This document shows, piece after piece, positions 42,301-51,307 of a stretch of DNA of 64,000 nt (position 1 is its first letter; each line of letters starts with the position of its first letter). Where the stretch lies: assembly GCF_964199755.1 (NCBI RefSeq), contig NC_133897.1:118367579-118431578 (forward strand), read 5' to 3'. The translations under genes were made by a program, and so were the position numbers. Below the pieces are notes generated by a model. It was given only the letters and a program-made list of their open reading frames with translations, did not search any database and was not told the origin of the DNA. This DNA comes from Larus michahellis (lineage: Eukaryota > Chordata > Aves > Charadriiformes > Laridae).

Positions 42301-45300
42301 TGGCAGAGCCTGGGGCTCGCTCCCCCTCTGCACAGTCGCCCCCTGAGCTGGGGTCACGCCAGCACCTACTTGTTAGAGATGAAAGCAACTGGAACTTGCT
42401 GTCCAGCATAATTCCTGGGGAGCTGAGGCCGGAGGATGGCCGGGCCCTCCCGCCGCTGCCGTGTGCCCTTTCTGCTGATGAGTGGTCTCTGTCGGGTGGG
42501 AGATGTTCGTGCGTGATTGCATCCTCCTCTGGGCGAGTGAAGACGATTACCTGGAGAGAGTCAAATGGCAGGCCTGCCGCAAAAAAAACGTGATCACTTT
42601 GAGGGAGATAATTAAGATAAAACTAAGCAGCTCCGTGGTGATGGAGAGCAAACAACAGGCAGTTAGGTTCGCAGCGAAGCATGAAATAAGGTGTCGTGTA
42701 GGTTTGCACAGTAGAACTGAGCTCACTCTTTCTAGGATTGCCTAAGACAACCAAAAAAATGCTGTTAGTGACTAAAATAATCTTTGGATTTAATAGCGGG
42801 TAACCTTTATGTGCTCAGTGTCTCTTGACTCTGTAAGTAAGAGCAGCATGGACTGGTGCTTCTGTACTTTGAGTAGCAGATGGCGCTGGTCTGAATTATG
42901 TCATGTGGCTTGTTTCAATAGTCCTCTTATAACAGTAATAAGAGGAACCCTCTTAATTACACATAGAACTCCCAGTGTATCTGTATGTTAGAAGCACCCA
43001 GCTTGCTGATAATCCTCTGGCAAAAAAACCAAGGAGCAGGCAGGCAGCGACATCCCAGGGAAAGAAAGGAGAGGAGTAATTGGTAAGATCTTCATTCCTC
43101 TGCTTCGGAGGGCTGAGCCCTGCCAGGTGAGAAGCAGCACAGGAGAAGCTGTCTGTGGTGAAGAGCCACGGCCGCACGGGTGCGTGCGTACATCCTTCCA
43201 ACCTCAGCACGATTAAAACCAGGCAGACCCACACATTCAGTTGAAGCCTTTTCCCTCCAAGAAACCTTCCCAAGGTTTCTTCTCCCTGTCTTTTCCTCTC
43301 TTCCTTTTATTCAGGGGTGATAGTGCATTGCCTGCTTCAGTGTCAAGACAGAGTATGAATTTTTAACCTCGATGGCAGTGCAGTGTCTCGAGCTCATCCA
43401 TACGCATGCAGGGCAGCAGGGGTGGCTGAAGAGGGCTGATGTGGCTTTCTATGCTAGGACTGAGTTTCCTTAATAAATTATCCCCTTCACTGAATAAAGT
43501 TTGGACTGGTGCCTAACACGTAACTGTGTTGGAGGGGGCTCACAAGCATTTAGGAAAATGGGCAGGCAACTGTTCTGCATGACGTTCCCAGCAGAGTTAC
43601 CTGCCAGGACATAGAGGGGAACAGTTTATCGGGACAGATAAAGCTTCTCACACTGCCAATCAGATAGCAGAATGGCCCACATTTTAAAATGAGTGTATGA
43701 CTGTAACAACACCCTGTGGCAAGTTGTTGTTATATTCCTATTACAGTAGTTTACCTCAAATACTGCTGTGTGCTATTCAGGGAAACATATGCTCTGTTTT
43801 CTTTTAAATTTCTATAATTATCCATTATTTCAGTACCATATCTCCTAAATAAAGTGCAGGAAAAGTTAGGTGTGCGTTACTTCCCTTCATGCTCATTTTG
43901 GCTCCAGACTAGAACATGATCGGGTAACAAGAGTTGTCCGATTGCTCTCTAGAGCCATTACACTCTCTCCTCCCCAAGCCCTTCCATATACTGTTTTAAT
44001 TATTGAAAAAAAATTGCAGGCATATGCAGTCGGTCTTTTTGGGCTGATTTGCATTCCCCTGAGGATATAATACAGCCAGGCTCCATTTTCCATAAAGGCA
44101 TAACATGCGGCAGGTGTTTTGCCTGTCTCTTTCAACATCTTGTTGTTTAGCGTTAACAGCCCTTTGCCATAGCATAGGTTAATCAGAAACAGAAATTAGG
44201 AGGGAAAAATGCTTTTGCTGGAAGGAGAATGCACTGCGCTGCAGACTGCTGCTCTCCCACCGCCCGTGCTTGAAGCTGGCCGGGAGCTGCTTGCCTGGGG
44301 ACCAGGTTGTCCCTTGGCTTGCCCAGGCTGGGGCTCTTTTCTGCTTCTGCCCGAGAGGCCGAACAGCCAAAGTCAGGAAAGGAATTGGCGCATCCCCAAA
44401 ATGAAGGTTGGTTTGTTGTTCTGCTGATAGATTTTTGGCCAGGTGAGTGGTGACAAAGGATTTGGGTAAAATGCTTCCTGCATGGAGACTGAAGGAACCA
44501 GAGAAGTGCTGCACGCCCCTCGGTGCGAGCGCTGGCATTGCAGGAGTGGCCGGGAGGACCCTCTGCTACTTGAGGAAATCCTTTAGGTTGTGGCAAAAGG
44601 GAATAGCAAGCTCAGTGTAAAGGAGGTAGACTGTACACTTTGAACGTTGTCCTAACTCAATATTTTTGTCCACTTACTGCCTAACTTCTGACAGCATTAC
44701 TATCTTGCACTCTACTGAATGACCAGCCATGCAGGTTAATTACCTGTATTTTCAGAAACGTATGCTATGACAGTCAAGAATTTGTACCAGCGGTTCCTTT
44801 GAGGAATCGATTTGAGAGAAACTCACAATGTGTCTCAGAACCGCATGGAGATACGCACACGAAATCTGGGCATCAAATCAGTTCCTGTGATGATTCTTTT
44901 TTTTTGTTTAACAAGATTTCTCAGCTAGGTTTTATCCGCCCACATTTAGCTTAAACTTACTTTTAGCGATACTTGGAGGATCCTAATAAGGTCTGTGTTG
45001 TTCAGGGCATGTGCTGAACAGTCGTCTCGGATTTCAGGTGACTTGCTCTGACAGAGCAGTCACAGACAAATTGTTGCCTTAATTCAGACTGAATTTTCCC
45101 CTCTCCTGAAAGCGTTGGGATTGACTGGCATTTGTTTGGTATTCCTTGCTTTTGGAAATTGAGCGATCTTGTTTGTTACAAACTAAAAGAGCAATTCTCG
45201 CTTGACCGTGTGTTACAGACCACAGTCATAGACTACGTGAAGCCATCAGATCTCAAGAAGGACATGAACGAGACCTTTAAGGAGAAGTTCCCTCACATCA

Positions 45301-48027
45301 AGTTAACGCTCAGTAAAATAAGAAGGTACGTTGCGAAGCGTGGTAAGGCTGCAACGTGATGCAGCTGTCTCCTGTGTCAGCACAACTGCTGCTGCACGCG
45401 AGGGGAAGGACAGCACTGATTGATCTTCCAGGAGCAGTGACCGGCAGAGGTGCAGAATAAGTCAGACCATTGCTTTGATTAGTGGGCTGAGTAAACAAGA
45501 TAGGGGAATGTACAAACACACACCGCTCAGGTGTCAAATGTGGCATCTAACGGGATGAGGATGCGAGCTGGGCATGCGCTATGCGAAAATAGCCAGAAAA
45601 ATAACACAACAGAGTCTCTAAGCTCATGGCACTTAGCTTAAAAAGAGACTGAGAAAAGAAAAACGCTGACTTCTGTGCCTTGTCCAGAGAGAGTGGCCAG
45701 AAGGGAAACAAGTGGGCAGCTTCACAGCAAAGTTGTAGTATTTCACCACTCCTTACAGTGTGGCAGGCTAGACATATTGCTTCACTGAAGTACTGGTCAT
45801 TTCATTTGACTGAACTGGCTGGAAGGATACCGAGTCGCGTTGCTCCGTAACCAGACAGTACTGCAGTACGTGGAAAGACTGTCAGTTTGGATTTGGCCAA
45901 CCATAACCGGCAGCAGAGCTGCACATAGAGCACAAGCAATCAAGCTGGTGTTACTAAATAAAGTGTATGCACCTTAAGACCTCTGATGAAATATTGTTAC
46001 TAAAAATGTCAACGCTTTTCAGTTGCTTTTATAGTTTGACGCAACTATCTGTTGGGGGCAGTGAGGGGGAAGGGTGAGGTCAAAATGTGCCATGAAATGT
46101 CCCCAAAACAGAGCAATTAACATAATGTAATTAACGTAAATTACATTTTCTTTTTGCCCTCCATTTGACTAAGCGGGAATCTCTGAAAGGATGGCTCTTA
46201 GGGTGAAATGAGAAATGCTTGAAAACGCAGTTCACAGCATACTTGTCTGGTCTCTTTACTCAGCTTGAAGAGAGAAATGCGCAAGCTTGCTCAAGAAGAA
46301 TGTGGTTTTGAAGAGCCTACAGTGGCCATGGCCTTTGTCTACTTTGAGAAGCTCGCTCTCAAGGGGAAGCTGAACAAGCAGAATAGAAAGCTTTGTGCTG
46401 GAGCCTGTGTTCTTTTAGCAGCCAAAATTGGCAGTGACCTCAGAAAACATGAAGTCAAGCATCTTATAGATGTACGTATCCATAGGTTTCCAGTGTTCCT
46501 TCTACATGAAGTGCCAGCACGTGGTCTATGCAAGCCTGCTTGTCAGTAGTCACCCTCTCATCTAGGTTTCCAGCTGTACAGCCAGCTAAATGCTTTTTTT
46601 TTTAGTTATACATTTATGTGGAAGTAGTAGTACTCAATGTCAAGCTCGCTTGATGTGATTGAAGACCCTGGTGTCAGATACTGTGAGGTTTGAGAGGTAT
46701 CTGACCACCATTCTCTCAATACGAGTCAAAAGTTAAACCTCAGGAAATTCATTTTGCTTTTAATTATGTTTTCAAGAGTCACTAAAGACTCTCCTTTGAG
46801 AGCTAATTGCAGATACTAATTTCAGAGGGAGTCTAGTAGACTACAGAGTTTGTACTTCTTTCATCAAGTTCAGCTTTTGGTCAAGAAAACCTGAAGAAGT
46901 GTTCCCATTAGAACACCTCAGCCCAGCTGTTTTGGTTTTTTTTTTGTAGAGTAGAGTGTTTGGGTTTCCACCTACTCCTTATGAAAGAGTTAACAGAAAG
47001 GAGTGTTATTCCGTAGTCCATTTGCAAGCACCAAGATACCAATCTGGTTTAACAGATGCAGAAAGTTAGGGCAGGTAACTGGGTACTTTGGCTACAACCA
47101 GCTCACTTAGTTCAAGAGACATGGAAATTTGGTTGGGGGGCAGAACTGTGGAATCATGCCCTTCTGCCACAGCCACAGAGCTGGGTGGACAGTCAGTTTG
47201 TTAGAAGGCCCTCCAAATAACCAGGAAAAAAATCAGCCTGGTGGGAGTTGGAAAATCTGGCCTCCCATGCTATTCTGAAACATCGGTTCATCCTTAAGAC
47301 CTACTGAATTTTTTAGTAGACCCAGTTAGCCGAGGAGTGGACGAGGAGATCATAAGAGGATGGGGGGAGAATATCCCTGAACAGCTGGTTGCCTACTTGT
47401 AGCGTCCAAATCCAGTGACAACAGCAGAGCAGATGGGAGGGTTAGTACATTACAGCAGAAAGCAAACTATGAAACCCATCTCATCCCCCTTGAGGATAGG
47501 AGTTTCTATTACTCACTATTCTTATGGTTGTTGGAGATTACACCTTCTGCCTCTGAGGTATTAAGATCAAACGTATCTAATTGTAGCAGAAATAATTTCC
47601 CCAATAGGGTGTTGTAACACAGTCTAATGCTGAGAGGAAAATTAGCGATTTCAAGCAGCGCAGGAAGTTTGTGGGGAGTTACGAGCTGCATGTCTCCCAT
47701 TACACCAGCGATTTTGGTGTTTGCTTGAAGCCAGGATTTTCCTCTTCCTGCAGTGGTAATCTCTGTGATCGTTAGAAGATGTATCTGCTGGAGCTGGAAT
47801 GAGCGACATGACAAACATGTCAGAAATAGCCTGGCTGGCTGAGCTGGCTGAGTTCACCTTCACAGCAAGGAATGGGTACATCCAGTTCATGCTGCTCTCC
47901 TTCTCTAAACCTAGAGAGACCCGTGCCAGTCCAGCAGGGCAGAGGTTTAAGGACAGCAGCACGCATGTTTTGAATAATGTCATCTGTAAGAAAGCACTAG
48001 AAAATCAAACCCTCATTCACAAAGACT

Positions 48028-48058
<31 letters not shown>

Positions 48059-48224
48059 CCCACCCCCTCGGCTGTCGTTGCAGAAACTGGAAGAGAAGTT
48101 CCGGCTGAACAGGCGCGAGCTGATCGCCTTCGAGTTCCCGGTGCTGGTGGCCTTGGAGTTTGCTCTCCACCTTCCCGAGCACGAAGTGATGCCGCACTAC
48201 AGACGCTTGGTGCAGAACTCCTAG
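12265..48224 (+). CDS. CABLES1: CABLES1, CDK5 and ABL1 enzyme substrate 1 (exons 2-10, C-terminal 352 residues; 5' end outside window)
   Basis: Nine exons joined by GT-AG introns give one uninterrupted frame of 352 complete residues plus stop. Recognised from family knowledge: the block [18 protein letters not shown], the block [12 protein letters not shown], the linker [20 protein letters not shown] and the C-terminal cyclin-like region ending [14 protein letters not shown] all match CABLES1 closely. The family protein is an adaptor that couples cyclin-dependent kinases (CDK2, CDK3, CDK5) to tyrosine kinases such as ABL1 and WEE1, promoting inhibitory or activating Tyr15 phosphorylation; it is a growth suppressor and acts in neurite outgrowth. 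Human CABLES1 is about 633 residues, so roughly 280 N-terminal residues (exon 1) lie upstream. CABLES2 is the alternative paralogue, but the exon 2-5 linker favours CABLES1. No frameshift or premature stop was seen. Splice sites are read from sequence; expression is not shown. Confidence 0.95.
12337..14610 (+). other. CABLES1: CABLES1 intron 2 (2274 bases)
   Basis: The donor is the weak GTCATT; the acceptor follows a T16-like and C-rich tract at about 14563-14590. Nothing else is supported: no repeats of known class, only T-rich runs around 14270-14430. Confidence 0.85.
14611..14703 (+). CDS. CABLES1: CABLES1 coding exon 3 (93 nt)
   Basis: The exon is preceded by a long T/C tract (from about 14563) and TATGTTTCAG, and followed by the donor GTACTG. 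It encodes [18 protein letters not shown] followed by [19 protein letters not shown] contains a Ser-Pro dipeptide next to basic residues, a plausible CDK site (inference). Both edges are phase 2, so this exon is frame-preserving. An in-frame Met (the M of KNMRQ) could initiate an N-terminally shortened product, but nothing here shows that it does. Confidence 0.95.
14704..21597 (+). other. CABLES1: CABLES1 intron 3 (6894 bases)
   Basis: This intron is free of recognisable CR1. It holds the GATA-site cluster at 16210-16375 and a paired TGACGTGTAT element at 20851-20878. Open frames up to 173 codons (17825-18346) show no domain and are judged spurious. Confidence 0.85.
16210..16375. promoter_or_regulatory. 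Candidate enhancer: cluster of six WGATAR sites in intron 3
   Basis: Consensus GATA-factor sites occur as TTATCT at 16210, TGATAA at 16241, TTATCT at 16310, TTATCA at 16316, TTATCA at 16350 and TTATCT at 16370. Four of them are inside 66 bases. The motif count is seen; enhancer activity is inference, and the AT-rich background raises the chance rate. Confidence 0.3.
21598..21675 (+). CDS. CABLES1: CABLES1 coding exon 4 (78 nt)
   Basis: The acceptor is a very T-rich tract (TTTTATATTTTAG) ending at 21597 and the donor GTATGT is strong. It encodes [20 protein letters not shown] and then DCTQV, conserved with mammalian CABLES1. The Tyr in LPYR is one of few tyrosines in the linker; ABL1 is known to phosphorylate the family on tyrosine, but which residue cannot be told here. 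This is the third consecutive phase 2-2 exon. Confidence 0.95.
21676..32002 (+). other. CABLES1: CABLES1 intron 4 (10327 bases)
   Basis: No exon and no CR1 copy were recognised. A more GC-rich part at 23500-24180 contains overlapping open frames (up to 140 codons) without recognisable domains. A GGA run lies near 26556-26577, and T10 or longer runs occur at 29023-29033. The AT-rich part 28650-29000 has motif density resembling conserved non-coding sequence but cannot be proven so here. Confidence 0.85.
32003..32102 (+). CDS. CABLES1: CABLES1 coding exon 5 (100 nt)
   Basis: The acceptor is TTCTGTTCCCCAG ending at 32002 and the donor is GTGGGG. The first base completes the Gly codon of exon 4, and the exon ends on a codon boundary (phase 2 to 0). 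It encodes [20 protein letters not shown] and then [13 protein letters not shown]. The second half is strongly conserved in the family. The middle differs from the mammalian protein as I remember it, with two cysteines (QCHS, GVCL) at less conserved positions. Confidence 0.94.
32103..33604 (+). other. CABLES1: CABLES1 intron 5 (1502 bases)
   Basis: Contains an A17 tract at about 33264-33280 and T-rich runs. Nothing else supported. Confidence 0.85.
33605..33761 (+). CDS. CABLES1: CABLES1 coding exon 6 (157 nt), Ser/Thr-rich linker
   Basis: The acceptor is TTCTTTTTAG at 33604 and the donor GTAACT. It encodes [40 protein letters not shown] and [12 protein letters not shown]. The RRNT and HRSLS motifs are basophilic-kinase-like; by length, the Thr of RRNT corresponds to about Thr415 of the human protein, which I recall as a phosphosite (recollection, not checkable here). 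About a third of the residues are Ser or Thr, consistent with a disordered regulatory linker before the cyclin-like domain. Phase runs 0 to 1. Confidence 0.95.
33762..34555 (+). other. CABLES1: CABLES1 intron 6 (794 bases)
   Basis: The shortest intron of the gene in this window. No repeat is seen. It is AT-rich with TGTTTAC, TTTATT and GGAA motifs in its second half; no element is called. Confidence 0.85.
34556..34659 (+). CDS. CABLES1: CABLES1 coding exon 7 (104 nt)
   Basis: The acceptor is TTGTTTTGTAG ending at 34555 and the donor GTAAGT is consensus. It encodes [20 protein letters not shown] and then [15 protein letters not shown], one of the best conserved blocks of CABLES proteins and the lead into the cyclin-like fold. 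It ends on a codon boundary after Met. The short 794-base intron before it groups it with exon 6. Confidence 0.96.
35405..35424. repeat. T20 homopolymer
   Basis: Twenty consecutive T residues in intron 7. On the plus strand it is not next to a recognisable retroelement. Confidence 0.9.
37421..37566 (+). promoter_or_regulatory. CpG-rich patch with 47-codon ORF and consensus splice donor in intron 7
   Basis: I count 14 CpG dinucleotides in 37421-37564, far denser than the surrounding intron. An ATG at 37421 opens 47 codons ([20 protein letters not shown] onward) ending at TGA 37562-37564, which overlaps a GTGAGT donor at 37561-37566. This could be an internal promoter or alternative first exon. 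Joined at that donor to exon 8 the ATG frame would not match the CABLES1 frame, so a coding alternative start is unlikely from this ATG; a non-coding first exon remains possible. Confidence 0.2.
40520..41171 (+). mobile_element. CR1 LINE, 5'-truncated copy in sense orientation in intron 7
   Basis: About 650 bases from ATGAGCCAGCAGTGTGCCCA through the end of the reverse-transcriptase ORF to the terminal ATTCTATGATTCTATG at 41171. An open frame at 40744-41112 encodes the usual CR1 ORF2 tail ([32 protein letters not shown]), then leaves the family sequence near its end. 5' truncation is typical of LINE insertion by target-primed reverse transcription. The left edge is approximate. Confidence 0.93.
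45219..45325 (+). CDS. CABLES1: CABLES1 coding exon 8 (107 nt), start of cyclin-like domain
   Basis: The acceptor is GTGTGTTACAG at 45218 and the donor GTACGT. It encodes [20 protein letters not shown] and then [15 protein letters not shown]. It is followed 938 bases later by exon 9. The sequence is essentially the same as I recall for mammalian CABLES1, showing strong purifying constraint. The open frame begins some 30 codons upstream in the intron, but the acceptor and homology place the start at 45219. Confidence 0.96.
45326..46263 (+). other. CABLES1: CABLES1 intron 8 (938 bases)
   Basis: Separates the two first exons of the cyclin-like domain. No repeat, RNA gene or open frame of note was seen. 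Confidence 0.85.
46264..46471 (+). CDS. CABLES1: CABLES1 coding exon 9 (208 nt), cyclin-box core
   Basis: The acceptor is GTCTCTTTACTCAG at 46263 and the donor GTACGT. It encodes 70 residues: [60 protein letters not shown] and [18 protein letters not shown] followed by [13 protein letters not shown] is the recognisable cyclin-box pattern (helices 2 and 3 of the cyclin fold). This domain is the likely CDK-contacting surface, by family knowledge. It is the longest coding exon in the window. Confidence 0.97.
46472..48083 (+). other. CABLES1: CABLES1 intron 9 (1612 bases)
   Basis: Contains a (TTTA)8 microsatellite just before the acceptor and, at 47509-47983, a stretch open on both strands: plus-strand frame continuous with exon 10, and two overlapping minus-strand frames of about 100 codons in different phases. 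None is recognisable. Confidence 0.85.
48027..48058. repeat. (TTTA)8 microsatellite beside the exon 10 acceptor
   Basis: Eight perfect TTTA units end 25 bases before exon 10 of CABLES1. Their T-rich character places them in or just upstream of the polypyrimidine tract and branch-point zone. Confidence 0.95.
48084..48224 (+). CDS. CABLES1: CABLES1 terminal coding exon 10 (46 residues plus TAG stop)
   Basis: The acceptor CTGTCGTTGCAG ends at 48083. The exon encodes [40 protein letters not shown] and RLVQNS, then TAG at 48222-48224, completing the cyclin-like domain. The end matches the family C-terminus. The frame is also open for 95 codons upstream of the acceptor (from an ATG at 47799), but that part has no CABLES homology and is intronic. 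A (TTTA)8 repeat lies 25 bases before the exon. Confidence 0.97.
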   Translation, partial: KLEEKFRLNRRELIAFEFPVLVALEFALHLPEHEVMPHYRRLVQNS

Positions 48225-49012
48225 CACTGGCTGCCCTGCGGGGAAGGGGCTCCCGACTGTTCCCACTTGGCTCTCCTGAGCCGCAGTTACTACTGGAAAT
48301 GCAAAATCAGACTCCTAACACTTCACTCTCTCTCTCTCTCCCCAAAACAGTTTTTCCGGCAACGTATAGGAAACACCGCATCGACGTAAAGACTCTCAGC
48401 TTTGACAAATTTACCTATCGTTACTTTCTCAAAGCAGGTGAGGACCGAGCTGTTGGTAAATGGTTAACGTGCTGAAACTGGGTGGCGACTGACCCTACCT
48501 GTGGGGACTACAGCTATAAAAGTAGGCAAAAATTTAAAGGGCAGCCTCGTGACCACCCCTCCCTCCATCACACAAACCCTGGAAGCCCACGCGAGTGCAT
48601 TCTCATAGCGCTTTTTCTACAGACCTGCTGCAACTTCCGAGAGGACTTCTTACCGTGAAAAAGCTTTTAAAGAGGATATCTTCACTGTGTCAAAAACAAA
48701 ACAAAAAAAAAGAATGTGCCAATCTATTTTTGTATCAGCAATTGAAAGTGCACTTTTTTCCTGTGGGGTGTTTGTGTGTGTAGCCGTGTGTGTGTGCGTG
48801 TGCGACACCGAACTGATCTCAGTGCGGGTGGTTGGCTTAGCTGTTTCCGAGCGTATCAGTTACCGATGGCGAAGATCAAGGTGACCTTACGTGTTTACTT
48901 CTTGACAAACATAACTACTGGAAAAGTGGTAAACGGGATCATTTTTGGACACTTGGTTTGTTTTTTTTTTTATTCTCTGATCTTTCCAACATTGTACTTT
49001 TGAAAGGATTAC

Positions 49013-49032
49013 ACTACTACTACTACTACTAC
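49013..49032. repeat. (ACT)n microsatellite in 3' UTR
   Basis: Between six and seven perfect ACT units within the predicted CABLES1 3' UTR, followed by GAGAGAAGG. Confidence 0.92.
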
Positions 49033-49282
49033 GAGAGAAGGATCAGCAACTGACCTTGAGTTTTCAGTCATGTTTGTGATAAAGATGAAAGCATTCGTAT
49101 GAGATTTCCATGTCATGTTTTTTAAAAATATCTTGTGTTAAGCCACATGCATATTTTTAACCTTCGCACTTTTCCCACTGTGGAGATGGTTAGACTTGCA
49201 CTCTGTAGTGTTGTATTTCTGTGCTCTATGTTAGAGTGCGTAATAAGCACATTGATTGTGCTGTATCTTAAAACAGTGTTTT

Positions 49283-49288
49283 ATTAAA
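49283..49288 (+). promoter_or_regulatory. Candidate proximal poly(A) signal ATTAAA
   Basis: ATTAAA lies about 1.06 kb after the CABLES1 stop and runs straight into an A-rich tract (about 49286-49312). The genomic A tract makes it a likely internal-priming artefact site in oligo-dT cDNA as well as a possible real signal. Confidence 0.3.
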
Positions 49289-50252
49289 AAAAAAAAACAA
49301 AAACAAAAAAAGAGTAGGGCTCAGCAGTGTAACAGGTGTCTTAAGGCTCCAACGGCAGGGGCATCAGCTATCGTTAAAGTTTTTTGGTCTTTAACTAGAA
49401 TTGACTGTGCAAAACCTAAAATCAGTGCCCACTGAAGTTAAAGGTCCAGTTCCTTCAGACATTTCAGTACTGGAGTTTTACAGTAAAACTTCTCGCAGCT
49501 TCCCTGGTTCTGACTGGACACCCAGAAAGCCAGAGGGTTTCGACCCAAGCTCCCTGATGCTCCATGCACACTAAGCTAGCGCCATGCTTACGGACGTCGT
49601 CCAGTTGTTGAGATTACACCCCTGTCCAATCTTCTCCTGTGCTGGCTCACTTAACAAGCCTTGCCCTCGACAGGCCCCACACGGATCCAGCAAACTCAAA
49701 TACTCACAGTTACGGTATTTACTTAAAAAAAAAAATAATTAAAATCTCAAGCATGAGATTTTAGCTGAAGCCTTACCTTTCTTAAGTTTGGGAGTGCTTG
49801 CTCAGAGCATGGAAAGGGCTTGCGAGCAGAACGTAGAGAAGTGGGACATACCAGAGGATGTAAACACACTAACGCTTATTTTCTTTCGCTCTTACTTTGA
49901 TCAGTTGTATTATTTCCTTCAGTTAGGCCAGGAAACATCCAGTTTCTTTACCAGCTTCGACTCCTTTAAATTCTAGTATGAAAAACGCCTGCGTATGATT
50001 GCTCTGTAGGATCTGGAAAGGTTACACGTGTCAGGACAAAGGGGAACTTGTTTGATGCTGTTGCGCTCCCTCCATTTTAAGAGGGAGGGCGACTGTGCTA
50101 GCTTACAGTTGTTATTATTAATACTTATCTAATTACTGATTAGATACATTCCAACGGGATTGGGGAGGAGGGGGTAAAGAGAAAAGCGTGCACTTACCTC
50201 CCCGGTGCAACACTCCGTGTCTCTGCAACCCACATGTCACCCGTCCGGCTGC

Positions 50253-50271
50253 GGGGCGAGGGGAGGGGGGG
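50253..50271 (+). promoter_or_regulatory. Potential RNA G-quadruplex in CABLES1 3' UTR
   Basis: The sense strand has G-runs GGGG, GGGG and a seven-G run separated by CGA and A. The last run can supply two GGG stacks, so a three-tier quadruplex with short loops is possible. It is in the sense orientation within the predicted 3' UTR and is followed by a C/T-rich stretch. Folding is inferred from pattern only. Confidence 0.4.
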
Positions 50272-50293
50272 CCCTCGCCGCCGCTTCTGCTCC

Positions 50294-50316
50294 CTCCTCC
50301 TCCTCCTCCTCCTCCC
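50294..50316. repeat. CTC/TCC simple repeat in 3' UTR
   Basis: A run of CTC units directly after the G-rich element at 50253-50271. Together they give a strongly strand-asymmetric G-then-C/T segment that could pair with itself in the RNA and compete with quadruplex formation. Confidence 0.85.
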
Positions 50317-50924
50317 AGCCCCCACGAAGCCAAGGAACAGAGGAGCCAAGAGCCTGGAGCGCACCTAAGCCTAAGGCTGCCCTCCCGGTTTATTTAACCC
50401 CAAACGGCAGTGTGGTGTTGACCTACAAGCCAAAACGGTCTGCAGGTCTGCCAGGTGGGCTTCCATCCTCGGCTGCATCCCTTCCCACCGAAATCTTGTA
50501 TATACGTTCAAGATTTGCTTCTGATTGCAGAGATCTGTTTCTAATAGCGACCACTCAAGGCTAAGCAGAAGCTTTACCTTTCCGTAAAGGCTTCTACCTT
50601 TTGCTTTCGAGTCTGATTTTTTGGGGTTTTTTTTTAGTTTTTTTTTAAAGTTGCTTTATAGTATTGCAGGGAAAAAGCAAATTGTGATTGCAAGATGCAG
50701 ACTAAAGAATGACAGTCTTACAGTAGTCTTTACAGACGCTATTGAATCACGCTGTCACATCTTTTGTCTTCTGTGCTGCTACCCAACCCTGATCTACAGT
50801 TTACACAGATTTCTGGGATGAAATCTGATCGCTGGAGACTTTCTGCTTTTCGTTGTTGTTCTCGTCATTGTTTTGGGGGCAGGAAAGGGTTCGGGGCTGA
50901 TGTTCAGTTACAGTTTGAATGTGG

Positions 50925-50930
50925 AATAAA
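50925..50930 (+). promoter_or_regulatory. Candidate poly(A) signal AATAAA
   Basis: A canonical AATAAA lies 2.7 kb after the stop. Downstream sequence (GATGGTGATGATGTTGCACTG, broken here as GATGGTGATG then ATGTTGC) is GT-rich, as expected of a cleavage-site downstream element. This is the best-formed signal of the three on the plus strand. Confidence 0.5.
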
Positions 50931-51297
50931 CACTTAAGATGGTGATGATGTTGCACTGTTCACTTAGGAACGTATATAAAGCCATATGATGCTAGATCTC
51001 AGAGCACAAAGCTTGGTCAGTACAATTATGGTTAGGACAACGGGCAGGATTTGCCCCCCTTTTTCTCCCCAACCCTGGGAAAATTCAGGCTGAAGTGGTA
51101 GAGGAAAATCTGTACCAAACAAAAAAACCATGTTGATTGTTTGCCTTTGTCTTACATGGTAATGAGTGTTGATTTACAAATGATTCTAGGTTCAACTTTG
51201 AATAGTTTGGGAAAATAATCCATTCCATATCACTTGTTCTGTTTTGGAATGATATACCGTACACTCTACCATGCAGAGTTTATTCCTTTTCTAAAAA

Positions 51298-51307
51298 AAT
51301 AAATAAA
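51298..51307 (+). promoter_or_regulatory. Candidate distal poly(A) signal, overlapping AATAAATAAA
   Basis: Two overlapping AATAAA hexamers sit in an A-rich context about 3.1 kb after the stop. They may mark the distal end of the CABLES1 transcript. The GT-rich downstream element is weak. Confidence 0.4.

Larger units (their letters stand above)
34660..45218 (+). other. CABLES1: CABLES1 intron 7 (10559 bases)
   Basis: The largest intron here. It contains a T20 tract (35405-35424), a CpG-rich patch with a 47-codon open frame and consensus donor (37421-37566), other CpG-containing stretches (36540-36660, 38560-38760), a TATATATATA run near 39711-39722, a sense CR1 copy (40520-41171), an A-rich tract near 41738-41754 and a G-rich run near 41998-42015. 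No CABLES1 exon is missing from it. Confidence 0.85.
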
